Source: Reticulascus tulasneorum (lineage: Eukaryota; Ascomycota; Sordariomycetes; Glomerellales; Reticulascaceae). Taken from it: a DNA stretch of 64,000 bases. The translations under genes were made by a program, and so were the position numbers. The notes under the pieces were generated by a model that saw only the letters and a program-made list of their open reading frames with translations, made no database searches and was not told where the DNA came from. Within the stretch, counting starts at the first letter, position 1. Each line of letters begins with the position of its first letter. The stretch is taken from NCBI GenBank assembly GCA_001557505.1, contig LSAX01000010.1, positions 248,001-312,000 of the forward strand, written 5' to 3'. Below, piece after piece: positions 20,161 through 33,098 of this stretch.

Positions 20161-23105
20161 TTCACGGTAGCGGCTCGGTGTTTTACGGATGGATCTGTTG
20201 CCACGCCGCGTATGGGGCCGATGGGGGAGATGATAGACTGATAAATGTGGTTGAGTTGAGGACTTATACCAGATGTCCCGGACCGGGGCTGACGAGCACT
20301 TATACTATCGCCATGCCATGGCAAACTCGCGGTCAGTCAACATGGTTCATGGGATCCTCCCTTGGAGTCGGACCCGCCTGTCGGCCCAAACCTTTTACGT
20401 AGCGTAGTATGGGTGCGCGCTTGGAAGCGGCGCGAACCACCTTGACTTACACGAGGAACGGCTCAAACCCAAGTCTAGATGGGGTAAGCCATCCCTCGTA
20501 ACTTTCGTGTTTCCCGCCTAGACACAGGCCCCTCGAATCTTCCGAAACAAACAGCAGAAACCCAATTCTTTTCCGTTCTTTCAGCACGCATCTCAACCGC
20601 GTTTCCCAGGTCAAAGGGGAGAAAGGGACTCGCAATCCTACTGCTTCTTAGGCCGAGACTTGCCGTGGGTGGTGGTGGTGGTTTTGATAACGGAATCTCC
20701 ACTACGAGACCGCTGGCGTCTCGGTAGGATGCAGGTGATCCAGCGCCTTGGTGCGGGGTGCATGCCTCTTAGCTAACGGCATCCAAAGTGCGGCCAGAGA
20801 GGGGTCTGGCGTGTTTAAAGTTGTGTCACGATATGCCCGATCATCGGGTGGCACAGAAAAGGGGGGGAGGGGAGGCTCATGTGTATTTGGATGAACGTCA
20901 CTGAACTATGTAGATATTATTGGGCCGATGCCACTAGAAGCCCTTCGCCGAGTAGGACCAATCATTTTAGGGATGCTTTGAATGCCACGAGTATATCGTT
21001 TGCGGCAATATTGTATGGTCCGATGTTATGCTCTTGACCACGCCGGCGATATGAGCTGGTAGCTTCGCAACTAGATAGATATCCCAGTCACAGTCCACAG
21101 AGGCAAGCAGATTGGGGTTCAAGGTCAATTGTTCTTGATAAATACCATACCATCACGTCAACTCTAATGCCATCACCATCACATCGTATTAAGGAGCCAA
21201 TGCAGTAAAGTTTGTAGCATGTTTCGTCAATAAATAATGGGCGCTGCAAGCTTTATTGCAACAGCGATGAAGGTAGGTAGGTGGTAGACATGCACAGACC
21301 ATGCTGTCAGGTGGCACACAGGTCGCCTCGCGTATTGACGACAAGAGCGCTCGTTCATGGGAGGTAACATGAAAGATGCCCATCCATTTTTGAAGCTGCA
21401 ACGGCAGGCATGAGGTTTGGCAAAATCACCAAGTGAGGTATTCCATCTCGCTCCATACGCTGCAGGATTGCCGGCCAAGCCTCCAACCTCCAACAAAAGA
21501 CCCGATGGACGACGTCAATTTGATGAGAGCATTGCTGCTTTTGGTACCCAAGTACTAAGTCATTGGCTGCCCGCTACAACCTAGATCTTGAGACAGGCGT
21601 TCTAAGTGAGGCTCAGGCGTGGGATATTACGATATCGGCTCAAGGGAGTTTGAATGACCGTTGCCCATTCAAGGGCGTCATATATTGACTAGAACTACCA
21701 GTTTGGGATTAGACGAATCAAGAAGGCTTTGTGTTAGCAATTGAGGACTACCAAGTGTGTCTGATGATTATCACATGTTCCATTTGCTTCGAAGTGCTCA
21801 GACGTAGTTGTAACTTCTGGCATGAATAAGTCATTCGACACGAGGACCTCTGGGGTGCAATCCATGGTCGAATTCCACAACAATGTTGTATCTTGCTGAT
21901 TGGACTGTCATTTCTACAATAGCCAAGATACCTTGATCTGCAATTCTCACCGGGCATGAACACCTAAAAGTTCATTCATTGGGACAGATGTGCTCCAGAG
22001 AGTCCCGGGTCCATTTTACACGCGCAGCAACCTATAGAAACAGCCGAGTATGGTGAAATGGAGATAACGGAACCGTACCAATTGAATACTTGCACAAAAT
22101 CCAGTGCAATCCGTTGCCCCTAAGACTCAGATTATTGACCTGCAAGGGTCGGTGATCATCACAGTCTCTGGCCCTCGACTACTTTGAGCAATCCTGTCTA
22201 GGATTGCTTCATTCCCAAGAAGGGCCAGATTAATTCAGTTGATTGCCCACGGAGGTCGTAACTAACCCTCCAAAGTGGTGCACGGTGGCTGGCGGCATGG
22301 TACCGTCGCGACCCAATGCCCTCTACCAAAAGACAACGTTGCTTCGGCAGCCTCTGGCTTGCCAGAGTTGATACATTTTCCCACCCAATTTGTCCAGATG
22401 ATGCCCATTTGCAGTGAAACCCAGACCCAAATCTGAACCCCTTTTAAGAGTGTTCCCAGTGTTGCCAGGCTCAGCCATTTGCACGAACGGCCATCGATGT
22501 GATCTCAGTGAAACCGGCATCGATGACTGCGTGCTAGAAGCTCATCATCGCCGGCGTGAAGTATCTGGTCCTGCCAGCTTTGTTCCAAGTGATCATTTGC
22601 CATGAGCGCCTCAGCTCGTGTGCATCCTGAGGCAGAGCGAGACGGGGCCCGGAATGCGGCTAGATTCCATTTGCTCTGGCGACGCGTGATCCGAGCTAAG
22701 GTACCTTATGGTACCTACCTAGTACTCTGGTGGGGAGCCAAAGTGGGAGGACCGAAAGGGCCAGCAAGATGGAAAGACGGAAAGGTGAAAGCCAGAGACG
22801 ACATGGGCAGGCGTCATTGGTAGCATATCAGCCATGACTCCTCGTCATCCTTGTAGGGCTGGGTAAACCGAAAGGAAGCAACACGCCTTGTGAAAACCCG
22901 AGGGAAAGAAGAGAGAAGAGTAAGTGGCGGAAGAAGCCTGGGGACAGACAGAGAGAAAAGCGGTTCGACTACCTTACCTCCCAAGGTACCTTACGTTCCA
23001 TTGCAGAGGAAGTCGTTGATGCGGTGGACACGACACGCCTTCCTTCCGCTTACTTTCGGTTTCATTTGAGTGTGTGCTTGCCTCTGATGAAATCGAAGGG
23101 GCCTC

Positions 23106-23124
23106 TGTGTGTGTGTGTGTGTGT
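23106..23124. repeat. TG microsatellite
   Basis: About nine TG units in an intergenic region. Confidence 0.75.
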
Positions 23125-23637
23125 TACGGTAAGCTCAAACCGGCTCGGCTTGGTCATGTCGTGTCACTTGATCATGATGGCGTCCAAGACTGCTGGCCGG
23201 CCCAAGTCACTCAATATTTGCAGAGGGAGGTTGATGGCACATCGCACTGTTGCCATCTTCGAATATCTGGAAAGAAGAGGAAGATCTTAGCCAGGTGTCA
23301 GGAGAATCAGAGCCAATAAACCATGATGTGAAGCCCTTCTTCTTTCTGCGTGGTAAGGAAGTTGTGGTGCCGTTGGGTGTCGAGGAAAGAAACGATGTCT
23401 TGAAGGTTGCAGCATCGCGGCCATGGAGATGCATTTATATACTTAGGTACCTAGATAGGCACCAAGTTAGAGGTTTCGGAGTTTGAAGGATATAAAGTTC
23501 AGAGAGCCATGGTATTTCCTTGAAGTACCTAGGGCGAAGTTGAGATGGGAAGTGTCTTCCATGTGTAATGCTTAGTCAAGTGCCCATTTACAAACTTCGT
23601 TTCTCTGCAGACGTACCATCATACGGCTTTTGGCGGT

Positions 23638-23889
23638 TCAGCCAGCGACACAGACACCATGTCCATCGTCATTCGGGTTCCGGCACAAGGGAATGACCTC
23701 GTCAAACACGGGGCCTGGAAGGGCTTTCGTAGACAAAGTCCCTTTTTACAAAGTGTCGAAGCCGACTGTGATTTCCGTGTCGACTCCGGCTTGGACCGTG
23801 CCCAAGACCGTGACGTGGAGGGCGGAGGGAAAGGGGATGAGGATCGCTGCAAGGAGCACGGAATGAGGGCCGTTATGGAAAGTAGGTAA
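23638..23889 (-). pseudogene. Remnant of a small secreted protein
   Basis: One minus-strand frame reads like a signal peptide followed by a small secreted domain. SVLLAAILIPFPSALHVTV resembles a signal sequence and cleavage region. It continues with LGTVQAGVDTEITVGFDTL, meets a TAA at 23748-23746, then resumes in the same frame with KGTLSTKALPGPVFDEVI and LCRNPNDDGHGVCVAG, ending at TGA 23640-23638. There is no ATG between the previous in-frame stop (23892) and the signal-like segment. Lack of a start plus an internal stop indicate a decayed gene. An unrecognised intron covering the stop is less likely, since no GT-AG pair nearby keeps frame. Family not identified; the composition resembles small fungal secreted proteins. 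Confidence 0.4.
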
Positions 23890-24493
23890 TCATCGAGGAA
23901 TCCTAGGAGACTTGTACATATACATAAAATCCTTGCAGCATGGGCTTCTACGTATGTAGTACATTGGACAAGGGCCAAGGTAGTTTCCCGTCATAACCCA
24001 ATCGGCATCGTGCATGACCGCATTTTGCAAAGGCAGATCAGAACAGAGCATTGTCATGTTGCGAATACGGCGTGCGGCTTACATCAGATTCGAACAAGAA
24101 CGTCCGAGATTTGCGTCCAGGTATCAAATGTGGCGCAAACCGCGATGTGGACGAGGGTTGTGGCTGTGGGAAGCATGTTCAACCCCGCACTCTGCCCGTC
24201 GGTCTGTATTTATGTCGTACATACCTTAGTATTTGTTGTCAAGTTGCTAGCATGGTGAGCCAGATTCGCCTTGACATTTTGCAGAAGTATTCCAGCAGCC
24301 CCTAGGAGCCGTAAGTGCCGAAGTCATCGAGGTATCTGGTTTTCCCAACTCCAGGTCCGGGAATATTGATCTCCGTGCCTATTCGCAGCCGAGGAATGCC
24401 TCCTGCATACCCTGTCTTGATAATCTTGTAAAGGACAAAGACCAGTCAATCATCCTTTTATTTATTTCCCACTTCTTCATAGGAGGGACAGCC

Positions 24494-24866
24494 ATGATGT
24501 CTCGATTCTCGCCTTACCCAAGCTACTTCCTCGGAACCGCCTTCGTAGGCGTCGGCCTCCTCGGCTTCGTCCAACCCCTCCAAGTCTCTGCCTCCTTCGG
24601 CGTCTCCCCTTCTCCCTTTCTTGTGTCGCCTTTCCTCTACGCCAAGGCAGGCCGGGACTTGCTGATAGGCATCCTGTACTTTGCCTTCCAGTACCAAGGC
24701 AACGAAGCCGCCACCACGACTCTATTGGCCGCGATGGGGATTGTCGGCGCCGTTCGATGGCGCAGTGGAGTGGAACTTTGGGGACGGGCTGAGGAGGAAG
24801 GCTTGGAGCCATTGGGGCGGGACTGTTATTCTTGCGACGTATGCGGCTTGGAGGATGCGGCACTAG
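24494..24866 (+). pseudogene. Frameshifted DUF4267 family membrane protein
   Basis: The first 87 codons read MMSRFSPYPSYFLGTAFVGV and on to the DUF4267-like core FLYAKAGRDLLIGILYFAF and LLAAMGIVGAV. The family pattern then continues in the next frame (DGAVEWNFGDGLRRKAWSHW, then GGTVILATYAAWRMRH and a stop at 24866). The two frames meet at 24752-24756 (GTTCGATGG): one extra T at 24753/24754 accounts for the shift. With that base discounted the length is 123 residues, close to the 132-residue copy at 540-938. It is either a recent pseudogene or a sequencing error. Read as it stands, the unshifted frame gives a 132-residue protein with a nonsense-like cysteine-rich tail. It lies tail to tail with the FAD oxidase gene. 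Confidence 0.75.
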
Positions 24867-24972
24867 GTGGATGTGTCTCATGTGGGTATTAATTAATTAT
24901 GCGTAGGATCTAAGCTTTCTTATAAATGGCGTTGTACAATGCAGGCTCGCTATCTACACCTCCGAGAGCCCC

Positions 24973-26621
24973 TCACATTCCCAGGAAACTCATCCAGTGT
25001 CTCTTGACTCTAGTCTTCTTAGGCACGACCACGCTCTGCGGGTTGTGGAACACATTCTTCGGATCCCACTTTGCCTTGATCGCCTGCAACCGATCGGCCT
25101 TGTCCTTCCCCCAGTACGCATACATGGCGTCCATGGCGCCCGCCGTATCCATTCGCGGATCCACGTACCCAGCGTACGTGCTAGCCTGCGTGCTGTCCAG
25201 CTTCGACGCCCCCTTGATGCGATCGTGCACGCCCGTGAGGAAGTTTCGCGTCGTGTCAGTCACGTTGGGGAGGTTGATGGCGTAGGATTGGTAGAACAAG
25301 ATCTTGTCGCGGTGCGCGTAGGCGTTCGCGTCGTGGGGGATGTCGCCGACCGCGCCGCCGGATTGGTCGAAGATGATGAACCAGAGGAGTGTACCCTTGT
25401 CTGCCGTGTCCATGTAGTTGAAAAGCTCGGTGACGCTGGCTGGCGGGAGGAGATCCTCCGGTCGGAAGGCAAGGCTCTTGCTGTAGAATGGTGTTGGGAT
25501 ATCCGATAGTGCCAGGCCCTCGTTCTCTGCCTCGTGGGCGAGGCCCCCGAGCCAATCGTTCAGAACGACGCTGAACGCACCCCCCTGTGGCAGCCGGTCC
25601 GGGATGCCTGTGGCCTCGAACTCTTCCTCCGTGCCGTAGAACGTGCCGGTGATGAGGGCCCCGAGTGGCTGGACAATGAACATGGAAGCAAACCGGCGGT
25701 CGAGCTCAGGGTCCGCGATCACTGCCTGCCAGTTCTGGTACACGGGTCCCATGTCGGCCTGTCGCCCGAAGCTGAAGCTGTAGCTGTATTGCACGACGTG
25801 GCCGGGCTCCGGATGTGTCTTGACGACGAACTCGGTGATGACACCGAAGCTTGCTCCAGCTCCTTTGAGTCCCTGTCCACACAGTCAGAATGCGTCGTCT
25901 CCATTGGAACGATAGTTCGAGCTTACCCAGAATAGGTCAGAGTTGTGTGTCTCGTTCGCCCGTTGTATCTTGCCGTTGGAGGTAACGACTTCGACCTCGA
26001 TGACATGGTCCAATGCGCTCCCCCACATTCTAGACATTGGTCCAAGACCGCCCTACAAGAATCATCCGGTCAGCCGTAGCTCGTCAGGCCACCGATGAAG
26101 AAACTCACGATTGTCGCGTGCCCTCCTATTCCTACACCAGGACATACGCCGTGCGCCATGGCTCGCCCGCCAGCCTTGTGCAGCTTCTTTGAAACCTCGC
26201 CCAGCTTTGTCCCTGGGCCAATCTTGGCATTCCAGGTTTTGGTATCCATGCTGAACCCTTGCATGTTGACCAGGTCTATCTCTATACCCCCGTGGGCCAT
26301 GCCGTAGTTTCTACTGTTGTCAGCGATTTGCAGGACGCAGGATGTCGCAAGCGGGGCGGCTTACCCATAAGAGTGGCCGCCGGAGCGGGCTTGAACCGGA
26401 ACGCCGGCGTTCGCGGCCGCGCACGCAATGATCGCCGAGACATCTTGTGCATTTCGAGGTCGGACTACGGCCTGCGGTACCGAGTTGTAGGCAAGGTTGT
26501 ATGGCTTCACCCAGGACATCTGGTACAGAAAGTCGCCAGAGTATGCGACGCAACCTGGTCTCGATTGGCAAACATTGTCAAGGCATGTCCGAAGCGGACC
26601 ACCACTCTGTGCGTTACCCAT
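24973..26621 (-). CDS. FAD-linked oxidase, berberine-bridge/GOOX type
   Basis: Four exons (26621-26365, 26310-26109, 26052-25927, 25872-24973) with introns of 52-56 nt give 494 residues, all joins in frame. The PCMH-type FAD domain has both covalent attachment residues of bicovalent flavoproteins: His83 in ARSGGHSYGNYG and Cys142 in AHGVCPGVGIGGHATIGG. These correspond to the histidyl and cysteinyl flavin links of glucooligosaccharide oxidase. The C-terminal BBE segment is present (KAKWDPKNVFHNPQSV). Such enzymes oxidise sugars, alcohols or alkaloid-like substrates and make H2O2; the substrate here is unknown. Start: MGNAQSGGPL matches my recall of homologue starts (MGNxQS). There is no signal peptide; instead the N-terminus fits an N-myristoylation consensus (MGxxxS). 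Confidence 0.9.
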
Positions 26622-28346
26622 CGCGAAGAGATAAACAAGGCCACAGCTCGAATCAGCGTGGCGATGATGACGATCAGCTCGGGGGAGGGGATTGCTGCTT
26701 TCTGGAGGGCATGGCTTGTTTATTATATCTTGCTGGACCCATGGCATCTTCTCGAGCTCGTTTCCCCGTTATAGAAACATTGTTGCTCCTCTAACCATGA
26801 TCTACTCCAATCAAGGGTCCTACATCTCCATCGAACGAGCTTCTAGACGCTTCCCGCAATATGACAGGAGGTTCATTCGATGGACGCCATGAACAACGTT
26901 TCAGCCTCGAAGACATGGTCCCATTACAATCCACCAAGATTTGCAAGATACGAAGCAAGAAGAACGAGAATGGGAAATGAAAAAACCTGATGTGGATTTA
27001 AGGTAACTGCCACGAGCACTAGCCGGTGTTGACATTGGTGGATCTGACTGCTCCATTGGCTGAGTGGTCCGCCAGGGAGGCGTTCCTTTGGGGATGGCCG
27101 CAATCATGCAGCACTCGAATCAGCGAGTGTGACCCCGATACGGTGTCCGGATTGGCTGCTGAAGATCCGTGGCGGAAAGCCCCTGATTTCAGATCCTGAG
27201 AGCCCGTACCAGTGCGATGACATGGCAGCAATAGGGGACCTTTCCGTGAACCGGGGTATTGAGCTATTTCATTGAAATAATGAATTCCGCGAATCGGGAG
27301 GCAACAATTTCGAGTCTGTAACGAGAGCTCTTGTTGTGGGAAATCCTCATACGCAGAAACAAAGCTACGATTCGGGGCGATAGCAATAGTTGGCAATTTT
27401 GCGACATGAAATGACCAAGCGAGTCAGCATGATCCAGTGCGTTTGAGAGCAGGGAAGAGCAATCCCAATTCAAAAAGAAAGGACAATAAATCGCTTCTTC
27501 CAAACACAAAGAATATTGTCATAACCCAGAACTGCAGTCGTGGTGAGACGGCGGCCGTGATTTTATACATTAATTACCGTGCATACCTTAGGTAACTTCA
27601 GTGAAGATTTGAGATCAGATTATAAAGGCTAGAAATCACTAAGTAGATGATATGTATTGACATTTACACCTCTCGCAAGCAAATGAAGTCATGGACCGTT
27701 TGGATGGAAATATTACTCCCGCTCTGGACGCCACTGTAGCGGCCCCGGATACAGGCGTCTGACGTCTTTTTTTAGTGGTGTGGCAGCGGCTTACATTCGG
27801 CGGCTGGGGACTCGGGATGGTCCACCTCAGCAAGAGTTTGGCCTAATTAGGTGGTGGTGGTGGTGAGCGCACCCATCTTACTGCAGGTGGGAGGGAGCAA
27901 CCCAATCGACAAAAGAATCGACACGCCTCACTCACCCTGATAAGCAGCCACAGCATTATTACCACATGGAGAGACCAAACAACAACTGCTTTTGGAGTTC
28001 CGTTACTAATCAGCTTCTGTTCCCATTATCGCGAAATATCTGATTGGCAGCCCCATGGCTCTGATCTCCCAGTGCCCGTCAGATCCGGCCCGACATCATG
28101 CAGGCTAGGCCCTGTGATTCTTCTGCAATCTTCAGCTGCCAGGACGCATGGGGGCCAAATCCAGCACGATGCATGAGTAAAAAAGGCTCGGCATCTGCTT
28201 TAATAATGAAGGCTGGCCAAACCCCGCGCCAATGTTGATCGGGCATCCTCTCCGGTCGCTCTTCGTTTCGTGCATCATTAATCCACGTCCGTATTAGGCT
28301 CTCGACTAATTTCGCACGCAGTCTCGCGACACGCACGTGGGCGTCA
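26622..28346. other. Intergenic region, divergent promoters
   Basis: About 1.7 kb between the divergent FAD oxidase (minus) and STAND protein (plus). It has a GGTGGTGGTGGTGGTG run at 27851-27866 and otherwise no RNA gene, repeat or plausible coding frame. A CACGTG element lies at about 28334, just upstream of the STAND start codon. Confidence 0.5.
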
Positions 28347-31300
28347 ATGGCTGGCCTCTTGAGCGATGAAGATGGGACGGATATCGGCCAGCTGTGGGAG
28401 CAAGCGCTCGACAGCTACGCCAAGGAGAGCGGCACGAGTTTGAAGCAGCTCGACCAGGCGAAATGGAACATTTCCACCATCCTGGCGGACCAGGATCGCC
28501 AGCTGCAAATCTTCACCGAGTTTCGTCACAACAAGGGCAAGGTCGACAAACTACGCTCGCTGGTGGCTAGCAATTCCAACATCATCCTCGGCGTCGCTGA
28601 ACACGTCGCCGGTGCCGCGACCGCCGCTTTCCCTCCTGCGGCTGCCATCCTCACGGCCTTCACCTATGTCATGAACGCCTCCAAGGCCGTGTCTGAGGAT
28701 TATGACATGATTTACTCGTTCTTCGATATCATGAACTCGTTTCTGGAGCGACTGCAGATTCTCGAGGCGAAGCTACCCGACAGCAAGAACTTCAAGGCAG
28801 TTCTCATGCGGGTTTTCGCCTCGCTGCTTAGCATCTGCGCTATTGCGAGGAAGTACCGCATCAAGGGCCGGTTCGTCCGATGGGCCAAGAATCTCGTCGA
28901 CAACGGTGATCCGGAACTCAAGGGGGCGTACGAATCTCTCCACAAGCACCTCCAGCGACTGGAGTCTGCCACCATCATGGCCACATTGGCGCAGACCATT
29001 CAAACGAGTCGAGACATCAAAGGCCTAAGTTCCGGGATTGACCAGCAGTTCGAGCAGACCAGCATCCTCATACGGGACGGCATCGTCCAAACGATCGAGA
29101 CCAAAGGCTTCGCTAGAGACGCCGCCATCACCTCGGCAGAGACATTGGCCGTCGTCCGGGGCATGGGGGAGGGCAATGATGCGCTGAAGGACTTGGTCGA
29201 GCGCAAGTTCTCCAACTTTGAAAAGAGGCTGCGAGATCGCGATGGAAACCAGAGGAAGGCCGGTGACGGCCTGGTGGATTCAGGCGCTCGGAAATCGACA
29301 GCAATGCACGAGGTGCGGCGGCAGCTTGCCAACAGCCAGCTCGTGGATTGGAAGACGGCATACATTGAAACTCGGCACTCGTACGTCAGCGGGACTTTCG
29401 AGTGGATTTCCGCCGAGGAAGGGTTTCGGGACGTGCTCGACGAAAACACCCGAATGTTCTGGGTGGCGGGATCCCCGGGCATGGGCAAGTCGACTCTAGC
29501 CAGCGTCATGGTCGAGCGGCTGCAGGGGGAGTTTGGCTACGACTCCTCAACGGCCGTTGCCCACTTCTTCTACAAGGATGAGAAGCCTGGTAGGAATTCT
29601 TTCGAAAATGTGCTTTGCGCGTGGGCCGTCCAGGTCGCCGAGCAGGATGTCCGATACCGGGAGGACATCCTTACTGATGTCCAGCGACAGCGGGAATGGT
29701 CCGGCCGTTGGAACAACGAGTTCGCTCCGGCCGACTGCGAAAAGCTCTCCGAGGTTCTCTTCTTTTCTAAGTATGCGAAAGGCTCTGAGAGGAGGCTGGT
29801 TCTGGTTGTGGATGGGGTGGAAGAGGCCACGACTGACGAAGTCGGCTTGCTGCGAGACTTTGTCGTCAAAGCCCTTGGGGCAGAATCTCGGATACAGCTC
29901 ATCTTGACAAGCACCGCTGATTTCTTTGTGGACACCCCGAATTTTGCACACAAACGCCTGGACTTGGTCAAGGAGAAGATCTCGAAGGACATGCGTATCA
30001 TCACGAACGCCAGAATCAAGAGTTCTGCGAAGCTTCGCAAACTGACGCCCAAATTACGCGGGAAGATGACGTTCAAGCTCCGACAAAAGGCCGACAGTAG
30101 GGAAATCCATGTCCCTTGAACGTATGGCGAGGCTAACATTCAACAAGATATTCGGTACATTGAGCACATGATACGTCGGTTCACTTCACTGGGACGCGAA
30201 GGCCCTATCTGGAAAGAACTGGACAATCTTCCCGACAACACGACGGCACTCTATGAGCAGCTGCTTGCAGAATGCCAGAGGAACCGGTCCGACCGGGAGA
30301 CTGAGGTCTTGCGAAAGTTTTACGCCTGGATGGCATATTCAAAAGATGAGCTGACACTAGGAATGGCCAAGAAGCTGGTACGGATACTTGCCAAAGACGA
30401 CTCTATCAATATTGACGAGGAGCTCGACACTAAATCGTCCAGACTCCTTCGACTCACGGCACCGTCGGAGGATGAGGCCCAGGCTTCAGATTCCAGCGAG
30501 ACCGATGACGATATCGGCGAAGAAGAGGAGCCGGCGAAAGGCGAAGAGATTAACACTGAAGATGACGATTGGCGTACGTGGCTGGGCTTCCAGGAACCGT
30601 CCTTACGTGCGTACTTCCGAGAGAAGGAAGTCTCGCAGTCTGGCTTGCGAAGCAGCCCATCCGTCGGACATACAATCATATTAGAGGTCCTGGCGGGAAT
30701 TCTCATCAGTGACAGTATCTCGGATACAGACGTGTCTATTGTTCGACTCTGGGTGTACGCGGCCGAGCAGTGGCTCCCCCATCTGCGAGAAATCGACACT
30801 ACTACCCTTGAAGACAGCATGGCAGAAAAGGTCATCACCAGCCTTTATCTCATACTGAGCAACAAGGGCAGCTCTTTGAAAAAGCTCCAGGAGTATGGGA
30901 CCAATGTCCACACTCTCCATCCCGCCATTTTCAGCGCGGCTGACTCGTCCCATGACGACCTGGGCATGCTTCAAAGCTGGGCGGCGCGAGCCATTCGGTT
31001 GTCGACCGCGAATTTACCATCCACAATCGTGGAGTGGATGCGCCCCTTTGTGCAAACCCCAACTCGAGTATTTATCACGCTGGCTCGCGGCCATCTTAAC
31101 ACTTGGTTTGGCACCGAGAACCAGTACGAGGCAGACTTGTCCTTCCGGTATGCCCACGAAGCCCTGTATCGCGGCAGAGACCTTCCGGAGCTGAAGCAGA
31201 ACCGGGAGTTGCGCGAATACTTCGATGAGTTCGAGGAGATGGAGAAGAATGGCCAATTCCCCTCGTTCAAGTCGCTTCAAGTTGTGTCCAACGCATTTTG

Positions 31301-33098
31301 GGACATCCCCAAGACCCCCAAAGCCCACATGGCTATAGGAATGGCCCTGAAGTCGCGAGATTTCCTAAGTGAAGGCATAGCAGAGCTGTATACCGCATTG
31401 GAGCAAGCCCCTGATGACCACGAGCGGTTCGACATTTATACCAGCATCTCGAGCGGGATGTTGGAGCAGATCAGGAAAGAGGAGGACGAAGAAGCCAAGA
31501 AGCCCAAAGTCGTTGCGGCGCGCGATGTCCACGACGAAGCCATCCGGCTCTACCGTCTCTTACCAGACAAGACGAAAGAGGACCCGGACGTCAAATCATC
31601 TATCTCTTGGATTTACGGCGGCCGAATGGAAATCTCACTACTGCAAAACAACATTGACGAGGCGCTCCAATTTGTACGAGAGGCGAGGGAGAACAAATAC
31701 AACATATGGGACGACGATCTTGCGAATGTTTTTCAACACCTTGCCAAGGAGAATGAGTGGGCCAAAATAATCATGTTGCTCAAGGAACAAGAGAAGGCCG
31801 ACTTGCAGTCGCGCTTGTGTTACAGCTTCGGCGAAGACGTACACCGTGTGATGCAAAGGGCGGCCAAGGAAACCGGTGAAGAGGCTTTCCTTGCCGACGT
31901 CTATGATGACGTGACTGACAAGACGGTGGATGCGACGTTCTGGGGAATCTCTTGCCGCATCCGAGAGGCCGCTTTCTACTGGACGGTGCTCCGAAAGCGT
32001 GAGGATTGCGAAAAGGCAAAGAGTATCGTCAACAGGCTGATCGATAACCCCAAGATCAGCAACGAGCTGCTTTCCACCGCCTGCTTCCTCTTCACAGACA
32101 TCCTCATGGAAGAATTTCGGGGCACCAACGATCCGCTCGCCAAGACTCGCACTCTCGACCAGATGAAGATGCTAACCACTCGAATGACGGAGGCAATGGG
32201 CCGGGACTTCGACCCGACGCAGTCGCAGACTTCGATCCCTCTAGCCCTGATGACAAGGAAGCTGGGTCCTGTCATAAACTTTCAGCGAGACTTGGAGCTC
32301 ACCTTTAAGGGGTGCGTCGAAGCGCTTAGCGACACAACCGGATGGAATGACAGCGTTGGCTTGAAGACCTTGGCGAAGGTCCTCTCCTGTCTCCCCGGCT
32401 TGGAGAAGGAGGCGGAGATTGCAGCTACATGTCAGCTCTACGTCTTGGACGAGGAGATTTACCGGAATGAGATGAACTCAGACCAAGACGTGCCTGACAA
32501 CGCTTCTCAGACGGCGACCCTGGTCAATGGCAGTGAATCAGTAAAGGAGGCAGCCACCACAGATCAAGAACCTTCTGCGCCAGCTGAACAGCCGGCTGAC
32601 AAGGCAGAGACTCCTGCGGACACCAACGGTGTGTCCGAACCCGCCACGACTGTCGTAGAGTCCAGTGATGCTCAGGCTGGTTCAAATGCGACCGAGACCG
32701 TCGCACCGGCGCAGGCCCTCGAGTCAACTTCTGACGAGGAATCGCTCACCACTGCATCCCTGGTCTGCAGTAACTGCTCAAAGGAAATCAAATCGTGGGC
32801 AGACGACGGCGCCATGTATCTCTGCTACTACTGCACAGAGCTCGCCCTGTGCCAGGAATGCTACGACAAGAAGCTCGCCCGCGAAAAGGGCGAGCTGAAA
32901 CCCGAGTGGCGTACGCTTTGTGCTGAGGGGCACAAGTATGTTAAGGCGCCGGTTGACGGGTGGGGCGGGCTGAAGGGCGGTGTCATGAAGATTGGGGACA
33001 CGGATGTGGTGTTCAAAGAGTGGTTGAAGAACTTGCAGGTGGAGTGGACGCGGTCCTGGGATCGGTTCTGGAGTGAGGGGTTGGATGGACGGGACTGA
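28347..33098 (+). CDS. STAND/NLR-like protein: Goodbye-NACHT-helical repeats-ZZ-like finger
   Basis: Two exons (28347-30096 and 30148-33098) with a 51-nt intron (GTAGGG, branch GGCTAAC, acceptor ACAAG) give 1566 residues. Residues about 10-220 resemble the fungal STAND N-terminal Goodbye domain (IGQLWEQALDSYAKESG, then FPPAAAILTAFTYVMNASKAV). The NACHT-type ATPase follows: Walker A GSPGMGKST (375-383) and a Walker B region RRLVLVVDGVEEA. A helical region of about 800 residues is TPR-like, with an early acidic stretch (SSETDDDIGEEEEPAKGEE). A disordered Pro/Thr/Ala-rich linker precedes a C-terminal cysteine cluster: CSNC, CYYC, LCQEC and CAEGHKY, spaced C-x2-C...C-x2-C-x5-C-x2-C...C-x3-H, like a ZZ-type zinc finger. 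Such proteins act in fungal self/non-self recognition; that role is inferred here. The gene is intact. Confidence 0.88.

Larger units (their letters stand above)
20161..24493. other. Large gene-poor intergenic region
   Basis: About 4.3 kb with no intact gene that I can support. It holds a nonsense-bearing remnant at 23638-23889, a TG microsatellite at 23106-23124 and several GGTACCTT/TACCTAGGTA words. Other frames are random. A non-coding RNA cannot be excluded. Confidence 0.5.

Noticed and set aside
24075..24110. GTTCGAATC-like motif as a tRNA
   Set aside because: Flanks do not form a cloverleaf and the B box is imperfect.
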